A stretch of DNA of 64,000 nucleotides from Sinonovacula constricta (taxonomy: Eukaryota; Mollusca; Bivalvia; Cardiida; Solecurtidae). Positions 24,236 through 35,538 of the stretch are shown one piece after another (the stretch's first letter is position 1; each line of letters opens with the position of its first letter). The position numbers and the translations under genes are program-made. Where the stretch lies: the NCBI GenBank assembly GCA_007844125.1, contig CM017561.1:19345170-19409169 (forward strand). The letters run 5' to 3'. The notes under the pieces are model-generated. The model saw nothing but the letters and a program-made list of their open reading frames with translations, made no database searches and was not told the DNA's origin.

Positions 24236-24315
24236 CGCTGACCGCGAAGATTCGAACCCAAGTCGTAAAGAAAACTTCATGAGGCGAAGACGGTCAGCCG
24301 ACCTGCTGTGTGCCG
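24236..24315 (-). repeat. tRNA-derived SINE head
   Basis: On the minus strand, GGTCGGCTGACCGTCTTCG (box-A-like region) is followed by CTTGGGTTCGAATCTTCG (clear box B). It differs from the main SINE family in its body and is probably a second family. It is followed on the left side by a short (GTGCCGGT)3 repeat near 24308-24333 that overlaps the head edge. Confidence 0.5.
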
Positions 24316-24599
24316 GTGTGCCGGTGTGCCGGTGATTTTACCCAGGCATTTTCTGTTTCTGGGATCGTTCTCCTCCAGTTACCACTCGTCATCACAATAA
24401 TAGCACTACTCGTGTCGCTGCAATGCACATAAACAACCTACAGAACAATTGTCTGGATATGATGCTTACTGTCTGCGTTCCTTATATCCCGATCACTTGA
24501 AATTACTGTTATCTCAAATCAATAGCTTGCGTGTCCATCTTGTTTTTGTTCTTTGTCCATAATAGCTTACTTTTTTTACTTCAAAAAAAGAAAAGTTAG

Positions 24600-24954
24600 A
24601 AAACTTTCTGTTAAAATAGACATCGACGTCAGGCCTAAATGATATTAGGATGATAAAATAACGTGATCTTAACACACATCCACCTCACCACCACCACCAC
24701 CCCACCACCACCAAAATTTTCTGGATCCGCCCCGGTGGTCACGTAGTTTTCTTAAAAAATAGCTCATTGTGCTGTGTGGTACAGATAGGAAATACATGTG
24801 TCTAATACCGATTGTGCTGTTATGCTTTATTTTTCATTTAAATGTAGGGCATCAATAAAAAGCATTTCGCGGAAACTGTTCTGTAACAATAATTTAGTTT
24901 GTTGTTTGAGGAAAAAATGTTTAAAATGTCGGAACTGTCGGAAACCCCCGTTAA
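24600..24954 (+). mobile_element. TTAA-flanked MITE, copy D (3' part)
   Basis: Family interior (AAAATAGACATCGACGTCAGG, GGTCACGTAGTTTTC, 'ggcatcaataaa') followed by a diverged right end (GGAACTGTCGGAAACCCCCG) and TTAA (24951-24954). The 5' half is missing. A CCA/CACC-rich insertion occupies about 24678-24715. Confidence 0.7.
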
Positions 24955-25830
24955 ACTCTGTAGCTTATTCGCTTCTATAATAATTTAATATAAACGTGTA
25001 TATTTTAATCTTCTCTTTAAAAGAAAACAAAGTTTTGGTACAATACACAATGATTTCACGAATAATAATGAAATGCACTTTCTATCTTGTGGGGGTTATC
25101 ATATTTGTGGATTTTTAACACAAAATATACCACTATAGAGAAAAAGTGCTATATGCATATGTGTTATATATTATTTTGGAACGACATGTAAATGATGACT
25201 GGGTTTACTTCTTAAGAAACATGTAACATACTTACAAACCGTTCCCTCCAGGAAAAAGTAAGTGTGTTAAACATCTGCCGCATGTATGTTCTGTTTTTGT
25301 TAAATATGATTTTATCGCTTTAAAATAAGGCAGCACTGACTTTTTAAACACTTTTTAAATCAAGCGCGCCATCTGTCAGTCACATGACTGAGACATATAG
25401 GTACAAGCCAAACGACACTTAAAAATGAACAATTTGCTTTGTGGTTTTTTCATGATTAAATATTATGAAAAAAATGTAAGCAACAGAAATACATTTCCAC
25501 TCATCTACAAATAACTCAGATGGAACAGATCAGACGATATCACAATGAAGCAAGTACAGCCAGCAGGTGCAAGTTTTCATTTGGCGCGCCGATGTCAAAA
25601 AGCAGACGAACTTCGGAATTCCGGGGTCAGAAAATGTGCGCGTGAGGAAAATTTGTTTTATAAACTCGACAGTACGAACTTATTAATCATCCATTTTTTT
25701 GTGTTTGATCGTTAGAGTGTACTGTACGAGGTTAAAGAAGAGAAGTGTATGTCGGTACTTTACGAGGGTTTAGTGTCCGAAGGGTGAACTTCCCTTGATC
25801 GAAATTAAAATATAAAATTATAAGATAATG
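24955..25830. other. Non-coding stretch
   Basis: AT-rich sequence without a recognisable feature. Confidence 0.5.
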
Positions 25831-26365
25831 TTTATGGTGGTAGCCGACAGTCTGCCTATATCAATTGTATGTAACAATATGTAAACCCTATTTGGGCATG
25901 TTCGGCTTAATATTTACACACACGTGTTCTTAAGTCTAAAAACGATTTTAAATTGTACCTAAGCAATAATATTATAATGCAGTCTAAGTAAAAACGATTC
26001 AGAACACTTCCTCAGTTGTTAGACAGTACAAATCGTGAAATAAATCGCTCCAAGTCTGCATTCTTTCTGACCAATAAATATTCACAACGAGGATTTTAGC
26101 TAAAATAGATATCGACGTCAGATATAGCGCGGATTACCCGAATAATTACATAACGTTATCCCAAAAGAAAGTGATCACATGGTTTTCGCAAATAAAAATA
26201 GAAACTTGTGTAGCGTGGTTCAGATAGAAAATATAAATATATTAATAGTGTCAGGTAGGGTGCAATGCTTCACTTTCCACATAGATGTACGACATCAATA
26301 AACAACATTTTGCAGGATCTTTTGAGGCAACTATAATTCTTTTGGTTGTTTGATACCACTTTTAA
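25831..26365 (+). mobile_element. TTAA-flanked MITE, copy E
   Basis: Left end TTTATGGTGGTAGCCGACAG (TTAA mutated to TTTA/TTAT), interior with ATCGACGTCAGATATAGCG and GTGATCACATGGTTTTCG, and right end ATACCACTTTTAA with TTAA at 26362-26365. Compared with other copies, a short segment containing most of the right inverted repeat (AAACTGTCGG) is deleted. Confidence 0.75.
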
Positions 26366-26539
26366 GGATTGCCCATTTCAAACCTTGGGAAGGTAGTATT
26401 ATTATTGTGTAGCAAATTATGTTTTGCGCAGAAAGTGTAAAACCATCCACACGTATGTAATAATGATATTTTTGTGTTTTTATTGTTGTTGTTGTTTTGG
26501 GTTGTTTTTTTTTGTTGGTTTTTAGATACATCACCACGA

Positions 26540-26738
26540 CACATTTATAATCATAGTAGCGACGTTCAAATAATCTAGATAGAGGAAATCCCCTGGCAGA
26601 TTCACGGGCCAAGCGCAAGGTCAGCTGGAAGATATCCCCACAGAGCAGTTTCCGCTTCGTCTCGAACCCACACGTAGATGGGCCATGGAATCAGCGAGGA
26701 TACAAGTCGGCTTCTTCACCGACTAAACGCCATTATTA
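26540..26738 (-). repeat. tRNA-derived SINE-like repeat, copy S3
   Basis: Best-preserved tRNA head of the family. On the minus strand, TGGCGTTTAGTCGGTGAAG (box A region) and GTGTGGGTTCGAGACGAAG (box B) are spaced as in a tRNA gene. The body on the lower-coordinate side contains the family segments 'aggtcagctggaagatatcc' and 'agtagcgacg'. The head directly abuts the 46-bp satellite. Confidence 0.75.
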
Positions 26739-26740
26739 CA

Positions 26741-28853
26741 CTTAAATAATGAGCGACTTAAACCGCTAGCGTTCCACACTGTTATAATCAGCGACTACAT
26801 CAACTAGGCGCCAGGCGCCCCATACTATAATAATGAGAGACTACATCCACTAGGCGCCGGGCGCCCCATACTGTAATAACGGGCGACTACATCCACTAGG
26901 CGCCAGGCGCCCCATACTGTAATAACGGGTGGCTTCATCCACAAAGCGCCAGGCGCCCCATACTGTAATAATGAGAGACTACATCCACTAGACGCCGGGC
27001 GCCCCATACTGTAATCACGGGCGACTACATCCACTAGGCGCCGGGCGCCCCATACTGTAATAATACGAGACTACATCCACAAAGCGCCAGGAGCCCCATA
27101 CTGTAATAACAGGCGACTACATCCACAAAGCGCCAGGCGCCCCATACTGTAATAACGGGCGACTACATCCACAAAGCGCCAGACACCCAAAACTGTAATA
27201 ATGGGCGATTAAATCCACTAGGCGCCGGGCGCCCCATACTGTAATGATGAGAGGTTACATCCAGTAGGCGCCAGGCGCCCCAAACTGTAGTAATGAGAGA
27301 CTTCATCCACTAGGCGTCGGGTACCCCATACTGTAATAATGAGAGACTACATCCACTAGGCGTCGGGAACCCCATACTGTAATAACAGGCGACTACATCA
27401 ACAAGGCGCCGAGCGCCCCATACTGTAAAAACGGCCGGCTACATCCACAAAGCGCCAGGCGCCCCATACTGTTATAATGGGCGACTATATTGTTATAATG
27501 GGCGACTACATCCACTAGGCGCCGGGCGCCCCATACTGTAATCACTGGCGACTACATCCGCTAAGCGCCGGGCGCCCAATACTATAATAATGCGAGACTA
27601 CATCCACAAAGCGCCAGGAGCCCCATACTGTAATAACGGGCGACTACATCCACAAAGCGCCAGGTGCCCCATACTGTAATAACGGGCGACTACATCCACA
27701 AAGCGCCAGGCACCCAATACTGTAATAATGGGCGATTAAATCCACTAGGCGCCGGGCGCCCCATACTGTAATGATGAGAGACTACATCCAGTAGGCGCCA
27801 GCCGCCCCATACTGTAATAATGAGAGACTTCATCCACTAGGCGTCGGGTACCCCATACTGTAGTAATGAGAGACTACATCCACTAGGCGTCGGGAACCCC
27901 ATACTGTAATAACAGGCGACTACATCAACAAGGCGCCGAGCGCCCTATACTGTAATAACGGGCGGCTACATCCACAAAGCGCCAGGCGCCCCATACTGTT
28001 ATAATGGGCGACTATATTGTTATAATGGGCGACTACATCCACTAGGCGTCGGGCACCCCATACTGTAATAACGGGCGACTACATACACTAGGCGTCGGGC
28101 ACCCCATACTGTAATAACGGGCGACTACATCCACTAGGCGTCGGGCACCCCATACTGTAATAACGGGCGACTACATCCACTAGGTGTCGGGCACCCCATA
28201 CTGTAATAACGGGCGACTATATCCACTAGGCGCCAGGCGCCCCATACTGTAATAACGGGCGGCTACATCCACAAAGCACCAGGCGCCCCATACTGTAATA
28301 ATGAGAGACTACATCCACTAGACGCCGGGCGCCCCATACTGTAATCACGGGCGACTACATCCACTAGGCGGCGGGCGCCCATTACTATAATAATGCGAGA
28401 CTACATCCACAAAGCGCCAGGCGCCCCATACTGTAATAACGGGCGACTACATCCACAAAGCGCCAGGCACCCAATGCTGTAATAATGGGCGATTAAATCC
28501 ACTAGGCGCCGGGCGCCCCATACTGTAATGATGAGAGATATAACGGGCGAACTACATCAATAGGCCACCAGGCAGCCCCCATACTGTAATAAACGGGCGA
28601 CTACATCAACTAGGCTCCAGGCGCCCCATACTGTAATAACGGGCGACTACATCAACTAGGCACCAGGCGCCCCATACTGTAATTACGGGCGACTACATCA
28701 ACTAGGCTCCAGGCGCCCCATTCTGTTAAAATGAGCGACTACATCCACTAGGCGCCAGGCGCCCCAATACTGTAATAATGAGCGACTACATCCACTAGAC
28801 GCCAGGCGCCCCATACTGTAATAATGAGCGACTACATCCACTAGGCGCCAGGC
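26741..28853. repeat. 46-bp GC-rich satellite array (about 46 copies)
   Basis: The consensus unit reads CATACTGTAATAACGGGC, then GACTACATCCACTAGGCGCC, then AGGCGCCC (46 bp). Variants include CTAGG/CAAAG, GCGCC/GCGTC/GCACC and ACGGGC/ATGAGA. Longer segments are re-duplicated: landmark blocks at 27208 and 27481 recur at 27734 and 28008, a shift of 526-527 bp, so a higher-order unit of roughly 11.5 monomers exists. The left-edge unit (about 26751-26790) is diverged and contains CTTAAACCGCTAGCG. It is GC-richer than its surroundings. Minus-strand ORFs inside it are repeat artefacts. Confidence 0.97.
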
Positions 28854-29720
28854 TTCTGTACTAATGTTTTGGCATATGTAGTCTAAATTTAATATTTCGC
28901 TTGACAATGTTGTTTATGCATTTTATTCAAATTGCTAACAATACTGTCCGCGAGTTTCTTTGAAATATACTATTTAGTTTAAGCATTCAATTCAAAATAT
29001 GTTTTAACAAATAAAATAACACCCAGTTGCACGAAGGGGTCTACATTTTATTCATTGACGTAATCTATTGTTTTGGACATATTAGATATATTATACAAGA
29101 TAAGACAATTTTTTATCGTCGTTTTATTGTCGGATTTGTTTCCTTCACCTGAAGAATATGAAAACCCTAGTTAGAATACTACAGTCTTCCAGCGACCCAT
29201 CGGTATAAAACTAACAAAGGTTCGATATTGACAATGTTGATATTGGCTCTATCTGAATGGTTAAGTTAATATTCTACTCATTTTACGTTAAGACGCCACA
29301 CGTAGTGTCCATATAATATGTGTTTTCTTTACAAATGAGAGAGTATTTTTGACACATGTCACCAGTCATCATAGGATGTCCACCTTATCTCCATTTAATT
29401 ATCTTTTGTAATGTTTGCTGGGAAAAAAACCCCATCAATCAACATCCGGCAATCAATTAATATTATTTATAGTTTCTTAACTATTTTCCGGCAAGACATT
29501 TTCATCTTAAAACCAGCAAGACATAGCTATCTCCTTGTCCCCACAAGTGCAGAGGCCTCCTAGTAAAGTATCATTTATGGGAAAATAAATACATTAATTC
29601 CTAGACGCCCATAAAGCACAGACGACAATAACATCATTTGTACTCGATGACATCTCGCTTAATGTCCCATTTATTGTTTTATCATGGGGGCTTCAAAGAA
29701 TAAAAAAAAGACAACTTAGC
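28854..29720. other. Non-coding stretch
   Basis: AT-rich; no gene, and no repeat recognised. Confidence 0.5.
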
Positions 29721-29935
29721 CATTGGTCAGTACGGTCCATGTTTTCTCACGAACTACGCATGCGCGTGACCTCATGACCTGGTTACCTCGAGCAGACGGG
29801 GTGAAAGACCTCCGGTTTCCCGCCAATGCATTTTCACAACAAACCGGACTACTTTTTTCGCCCATTGCGGTCATTCGCTCGCCCCTATTGATTAAGATAG
29901 CGCCTGTCGAACATGGAATCTGAGCCGGAAATAAA
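29721..29935 (+). promoter_or_regulatory. Promoter-like region with NRF1, E2F/CCAAT and ETS-type sites
   Basis: Locally GC-rich. CCATTGG (29720-29726) is an inverted CCAAT box. CGCATGCGCG (29757-29766) matches the palindromic NRF1 core. TTTCCCGCC (29816-29824) is a textbook E2F site overlapping CCAAT (29823-29827), and GCCGGAAAT (29924-29932) is ETS-like. There is no TATA box, which fits a CpG-type housekeeping promoter. It lies about 100-300 bp upstream of the start context at 30028. A short ATG frame at 29913 (MESEPEINHL..., 17 codons) could be a uORF. Assignment as a promoter is inferred from motif density only. Confidence 0.45.
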
Positions 29936-30027
29936 TCATCTGATAGTTAATTTGACCGCACGTTAGCAAGAGGGTAACCGTAAATACTCTAGAAGCTTGC
30001 AGATTACTCTCAGAGGACCTGGCACCA

Positions 30028-30162
30028 ATGGCGCCCAAGCGAACATTTTTACGGTTTATAACAAAGCATTCCACAGCGGTCGTTATTGTTTTCGTTTTCG
30101 GCACACGAAATGGCATTCTCTGGTATGAAAAATCTGCGATGATGAGGAAAGAAAGTGTTTAA
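30028..30162 (+). CDS. Candidate 44-aa micropeptide with one membrane segment
   Basis: ATG in near-ideal context (caccaATGG) opens 44 codons ending TAA. The N-terminus is basic and hydroxylated (MAPKRTFLRFITKHS), followed by a hydrophobic stretch (TAVVIVFVFGT) and a polar tail (NGILWYEKSAMMRKESV). This basic N-terminus plus single short membrane helix is the architecture of small inner-mitochondrial-membrane proteins, and the upstream NRF1 motif would suit a nuclear gene for a mitochondrial product. Both points are inference. I could not match it to a named family. The minus strand also has a 74-codon frame here (29892-30116, ATG start MPFRVPKTK), so the coding strand is not settled. Confidence 0.4.
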   Translation: MAPKRTFLRFITKHSTAVVIVFVFGTRNGILWYEKSAMMRKESV

Positions 30163-32420
30163 TGTGTTTATAAACGCGTCGCTTCAGATCATTACTTGAA
30201 AATTAAAGCAATCCATTTTTTTAAGTCGACAAAAAGCCTTTTAATTGGCTTTCTTATAAATACCATTAATCACAATAATTTTCTCACTGAGGGGTTTTAG
30301 CAACAAATAGCCATAAATCATGTTGATATTACTTCGCATGTAAAACCCTAAAACATTTATTAATCATACAACAAGGCTGTGTCACTTTTGTTAAATAAGG
30401 ACCTTACGTGTCTGACTATAGCAACACTTCAACATCAACAGAGACGATCTTAATGCGACCATTAAAAATTACTTTAATTATTGTGTGCTGTAGTGAAAGT
30501 ATACAATAGTATCTTATAACAAGATAGCCATGTGACAAGCAGTTAATGAATGCATTAATGAAGTCGTAATTCACTGGAATTTGTAAGTGATATTTTTTTC
30601 GCGATTCGGGCTGTGTTTTTTCCCCATATATATTCATTTGTTACAATCTGTATTTTATTCAAGTTTCTAGCAAAACTGTATGCGTGTTTCTGATTTATTA
30701 TGAAAATTATATGTTCAGGCATGCATTTCAATATGTTTAAAATGAAAATAAAGAGCCCGACGCCTAGTGGGTGTAGTCTTTTATTATCAAGTCGACTCAA
30801 GTGGTATTGTTTTGATTTCCATGTTTGGCAGTAACATGTCTGAATCAGAATAAGATGTCGTTGACAATGTAAGTGTAAAATCTTATAAGTTGACATGACA
30901 TTGTGTATCAATAGCTATTGATTATTTAAGTTGTAGGATTATTGTTTGTCAACGGTCTGTAATTACCTGTTGTCACGACCAGTATATAATTTGTAAAAGT
31001 TAAACGTTGAAAGGTATAAATATAACTGTTGTTATTACCACATATCCGTAAAAGTTTCAATGTTGTCTAAAACACCATAAGAATAGAGATGCCAAAAGCT
31101 AAGTACGGTAGTCATAACGCTTCTGTTCAATGGAAATGAAAACATCGATTAAGTACAAAAAATTCTAGCGCATAAACAATCTGTTTTTACTGACTTTTAG
31201 TTAAAGGCATGTTTATTTTTATACGCAAGACATATTTAGCTCCAGATTTCAAGCAAGCTGCTTGTATATTGTGATGTTTTGGATATAATGTTGTGCTGGG
31301 AAATCAAAAAAAATTACCTGTTTGTGGCATGCCCTATTCATAGTTTCGAACATTTATATTTATTTTTAATAGAAAAATATAGATAAACAGTCGAATTTCC
31401 CTTTTCACACGGAAACATTCCATCGTCCATACAGGCATTTATGTGCATATGCAATCTATAAGCTCATAATTTCAATTTTATCAAAATTAATTTAGATGCT
31501 ATTTGTAAATTATAATTTCATCCTATTATGGACATTTATTAATAAGACCTAACTATTTAAGTTAGGTAACAAATTTGAAACATCAAAATTATAATAGAAA
31601 ATTTTAATCAAATATTGACACGAGCGTATAAAGATTAAGACAAAATTACTGAACTTTGCTGTCAAATTACATTTTTATCACGCCTATCTACCTATCAGAT
31701 TGGGCCCACCTTTTAATACGTTTATAAGATCACAAAAGAAATACCAAACTAAACGGAAACCTTTATTTCAAAACCGCTGCAGATCCAACCTATTCATACT
31801 TCAATTAAAAATAACACGAAACTACAATAAACTAAATGTTATCAAAATCAAATTATTACCTACATGCATGCACATATTTTAAATTAAATAAATCATATGA
31901 TAAGCTAATAAATTGATTATTTGGCAGGCATTTACTAATCATCGAATATCTCCGGTTGTCGATCCTTGCGCCTTCTGTTGGAACTCTTGACCCCACGTGA
32001 CCTCCGAGTTGGCGCAGGTTTAACTGCACGATAATTAGTCCAGCAGATTATCCATATCGACGAGAAATCACCTCGCGTGCTTTGCAAGTCTGAGCTGGGC
32101 GAATGGCGTTTGATCCATTTCCATTTAAGTTGCTACTTTAAGAGATGGTGTCTACACAAACAATACGGACAAAACATTGACCTACACGAAAAGGAATGAA
32201 GGTAAAGCTCATATGTATTCAATGTATATAATAAAGAATGATTATTTGATGATTTAGACAGCCGAGGCTAGCATCTTCTGTTATGTACATTGCGGTTGTT
32301 GTATATTGGATTTATCCAACTGTTTAAATTCATTTAATAAACTAGGCGTTATTAGTTTACGGACATTCAAACTTGTAAGATGAACACCTCATTAAATGTC
32401 TATGATACGTACGCGGTTAC
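30163..32420. other. AT-rich non-coding stretch
   Basis: No gene is supported. Apart from the satellite fragment at 30755-30792 I see only AT-rich sequence. ORFs at 30416-30911 (minus) run through the satellite fragment and are not credited. Confidence 0.45.
30755..30792 (-). repeat. Isolated inverted fragment of the 46-bp satellite
   Basis: GCCCGACGCCTAGTGG-GTGTAGTC is the reverse complement of satellite sequence GACTACATCCACTAGGCGTCGGGC with one mismatch, and ATAATAA flanks the expected side. It lies 1.9 kb from the array, outside any tandem context. Confidence 0.75.
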
Positions 32421-33684
32421 GCGACTAAATGAACTGTTTATGCGCTGCAAACATGCCTTTTGTAAAACGACTCACTGAACTAAGTTTGTTTATTCACTGG
32501 AAACACATTAAGAATAAAGCGACTAAACGAATAAGGGTTGTTTATGCGCTGATAACACGCCTGTGGTAAAGCGACTAAACGAATAAGGGATGTTAATGCG
32601 CTGATAACACGTCTGTAGTAAAGCGACTAAACGAATAAGGGATGTTAATGCGCTGATAACACGTCTGTGGTAAAGCGACTAAACGAATAAGGGATGTTAG
32701 TGCGCTGGAAACACGCCTGTGGTAAAGCGACTAAACGAATAAGGATTGTTAATGCGCTGATAACACGTCTGTGGTAAAGCGACTAAACGAATAAGGGATG
32801 TTAATGCGCTGATAACACGTCTGTGGTAAAGCGACAAAACGAATAAGGATTGTTAATGCGCTGATAACACGTCTGTGGTAAAGCGACTAAACGAATAAGG
32901 GATGTTAATGCGCTGATAACACGTCTGTGGTAAAGCGACTAAACGAATAAGGGATGTTAATGCGCTGATAACACGTCTGTGGTAAAGCGACTAAACGAAT
33001 AAGGGATGTTAATGCGCTGATAACACGTCTGTGGTAAAGCGACTAAACGAATAAGGATTGTTAATGCGCTGATAACACGTCTGTGGTAAAGCGACTAAAC
33101 GAATAAGGGATGTTAATGCGCTGATAACACGTCTGTGGTAAAGCGACTAAACGAATAAGGGATGTTAATGCGCTGATAACACGCCTGTAGTGAAGCGACT
33201 AAACGAATAAGGGTTGTTTATGCGCTGATAACACGTCTGTGGTAAAGCGACTAAACGAATAAGGGTTGTTTATGCGCTGATTACACGCCTGTGGTAAAGC
33301 GACTAAACGAATAAGGGATGCTAGTGCGCTGATAACACGCCTGTAGTGAAGCGACTAAACGAATAAGGGTTGTTTATGCGCTGATAACACGCCGGTGGTA
33401 AAGCGACTAAACGAATAAGGGTTGTTTATGCGCTGATAACACGCCTGTGGTAAAGCGACTAAACGAATAAGGGTTGTTAATGCGCTGGAAACACGCCTGC
33501 GGTAAAGCGACTAAACGAATAAGGATTGTTAATGCGCTGACAACACGTCTGTGATAAATCGACTCACTGGAATAAGGATGTTAATGCACAAAAATCAAAC
33601 AGGTTGTTAATACGCTGCAAACACGTATGCGATTTAAGGACAAAATAAATAAGGGTTATTGATGCTTTGGAAACACGTCTTACG
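32421..33684. repeat. 52-bp tandem array (about 24 copies)
   Basis: The unit reads GACTAAACGAATAAGGG, then ATGTTAATGCGCTGATAACA, then CGTCTGTGGTAAAGC. Central copies are almost identical, while the first two and last three are strongly diverged with altered lengths. This is the pattern expected when unequal exchange homogenises the centre. Confidence 0.97.
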
Positions 33685-33859
33685 GAATGGGGTAGGGTTT
33701 TTCATTACTTATGGCCTTAATCGACTAAAGAAGAAAAAACAAAAAAAGATCATAATATGATACAGTACAGGGCGTTGGGGGAAAGTCTTTATTTTAGCAC
33801 TCATGCACGTCTGTTGCACACTGTCATTGAAAATTAGACAAAACACACATTTGTTTGTT
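33685..33859. other. Non-coding spacer
   Basis: Nothing recognised. Confidence 0.4.
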
Positions 33860-33985
33860 TTTGTGACAATTGACAGACACGATTGATGCCATTTGTGACA
33901 TCTAGCTAATTATTGTTGAAGAAAGATCCCAGATGTATGTCTTTTTAGAACATAGGCGCACCGCAGATCAGCTGTTCAATCCCCC
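33860..33985 (-). repeat. tRNA-derived SINE-like repeat, copy S4 (partial)
   Basis: Diverged body only: 'gacatctagctaattattg', 'gatcccagatgtatgtct' and 'ggcgcaccgcagatcagctg' match the corresponding parts of copy S6. The head is replaced by a C-rich tract (33982-34010). Confidence 0.65.
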
Positions 33986-35477
33986 TTCCACCCCCACCCA
34001 CCCACCCCCACGGATGCCCCTTAATAACACAGTTTTGTATAGGTAAATAATAAAATCAGGTTTTTGCCTTCCTAATTGATTGATACACATAACAGATAAA
34101 TTATTTACTGGTGACATGGTGATAGTCAAGTTACAGCTGAGAGCTGTATATATCGGTGCAATGCGTCAATGGCGTCATAGCAACACTACATAGTTTCGCG
34201 CCATATATACATTAAATCGTTGTCACACTTTTATGAACTGCCCCCCCACACACACACACCCCCAGTGATTAGAGGAAAATAGATCGAGTTGCAAGTCATT
34301 GGCATCGTTGCACTACAGTTTATGTATTTATAATTGCATGTTCACAATAACTATATTACATGTAGGTGAAGTACATTGCTGACGTGGTATACCACTTGAT
34401 GAATAATGAAAACTGTCAGTTGCTGCCTTATCGATCATGAAATGAAGTGAGCTCTGTCAGAGAACAAAACAAACGCAAAATGAGAGTGAAACTTTGGGAA
34501 ATTTCGGTGCACATACACTGGTATGTCTTGTACTCTGATCTGTCATAGATGTGGAATTCAAGTACCAGTTTCTAGAAACATACAGTGTACTTTTGTTTCA
34601 ATCAGAAACTGGGGAAATCCCACCAATGCACCAAGTAGGTGATATATTGCAACAAAAACAAAGAGTACAATAAATGTAGCTTTGTTTATAAAGAATGCGT
34701 TTTCATGGCGATACACTGGTGCATTTGAAAATTTTAAATGGTTATCTACGCAACAGTGTTGGTCAAGTGAGTAAGGCCTTTAATGAGAAAATTCCCATTT
34801 TTATCCCTAACATTCACAAGTACCCAGGCTGCCAGTGTTTATTTATGTTGTGACTTGGGTTGGACCCAAGAACTACTGCGTTGCTCTGCGGAAATATCCG
34901 CGTTCAATTCACTACATACTACAAGCTAAAGTAAAACAGTTGCGACATATTTACAATTGTATTAATTTAACCCCGATTGTATTGACATTTAAGGATGAGA
35001 TGTGAAATTGTCAGGTAAACATGACTTTCTGTCGCAGCAAAACTTTATGTGCCTGTATCCGGGAGACATTTGTTCTTTAGTGTATCTGTTTGTACAGTTT
35101 GAATGTTGTGGTTGCAATTTTTGCCAAAGAAACCAAAATACTTGAAAGTTATTCTAAACATGTTGGAACCGTCTCATCGGCTCTTCTGAAGCTTAATACT
35201 TCACCATAGTCCTTACTGATAACAGTTTGTAAGGCTGATAAACTGACCGCCGCATCCGGGTTACAGAAACAAGCCTCCAGATAAGTCTAGTCAGGTTTAA
35301 ATTCCATATATTTAAAATAGAATTTATAAATAATAATTAACACACGTTTAAATATGTGTTGAAGTACCAATTGTTTTCTAAATAATAGGTGACTTTGGCA
35401 TTTGGGCCTGTACAAGATTTATGTTTTTCTCCTAACACTATAAAATATTGACAATTTAATCAAGCACCAAAGACGCA
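33986..35477. other. Non-coding stretch
   Basis: C-rich and CA-rich simple sequence at 33982-34010 and 34240-34262. Two overlapping short frames near 34483-34672 are both open but have no start or splice support. Confidence 0.4.
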
Positions 35478-35538
35478 AGTTAACTAAATAGATTTTGCCA
35501 GAGTATTTTATGGAGATTTAGTCGTTAATTGTTTCTAT
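35478..35538 (+). repeat. 61-bp element, copy 2 (exact duplicate of 23964-24024)
   Basis: Identical over 61 bp to 23964-24024; flanking sequence is unrelated on both sides. It includes TTTATGG and TTAATTG, which resemble homeodomain-type sites. Confidence 0.9.

Noticed and set aside
24236..24315. Genuine tRNA gene
   Set aside because: It has box A and box B but no paired acceptor stem or clover-leaf; it fits a SINE head better.
26741..28853. CRISPR-like array of regularly spaced palindromic units (GGCGCC)
   Set aside because: Units are contiguous with no unique spacers, and the sequence is clearly eukaryotic; it is a satellite.
30416..30911. Minus-strand ORFs of 73 and 118 codons
   Set aside because: Start codon support is weak and one of them reads through the satellite fragment.
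32072..32118. Possible minus-strand first exon (MDQTPFAQLRLAKHA, donor AG|GTGATT)
   Set aside because: Good-looking, but only 47 bp and no partner exon could be found.
32421..33684. CRISPR-like repeat/spacer pattern
   Set aside because: The whole 52-bp unit is conserved, so there are no spacers.
34483..34672. Two overlapping short frames, one with five cysteines, one ending at a possible donor AG|GTGATA
   Set aside because: Both frames are open at once and neither has a start or acceptor, so neither can be preferred.
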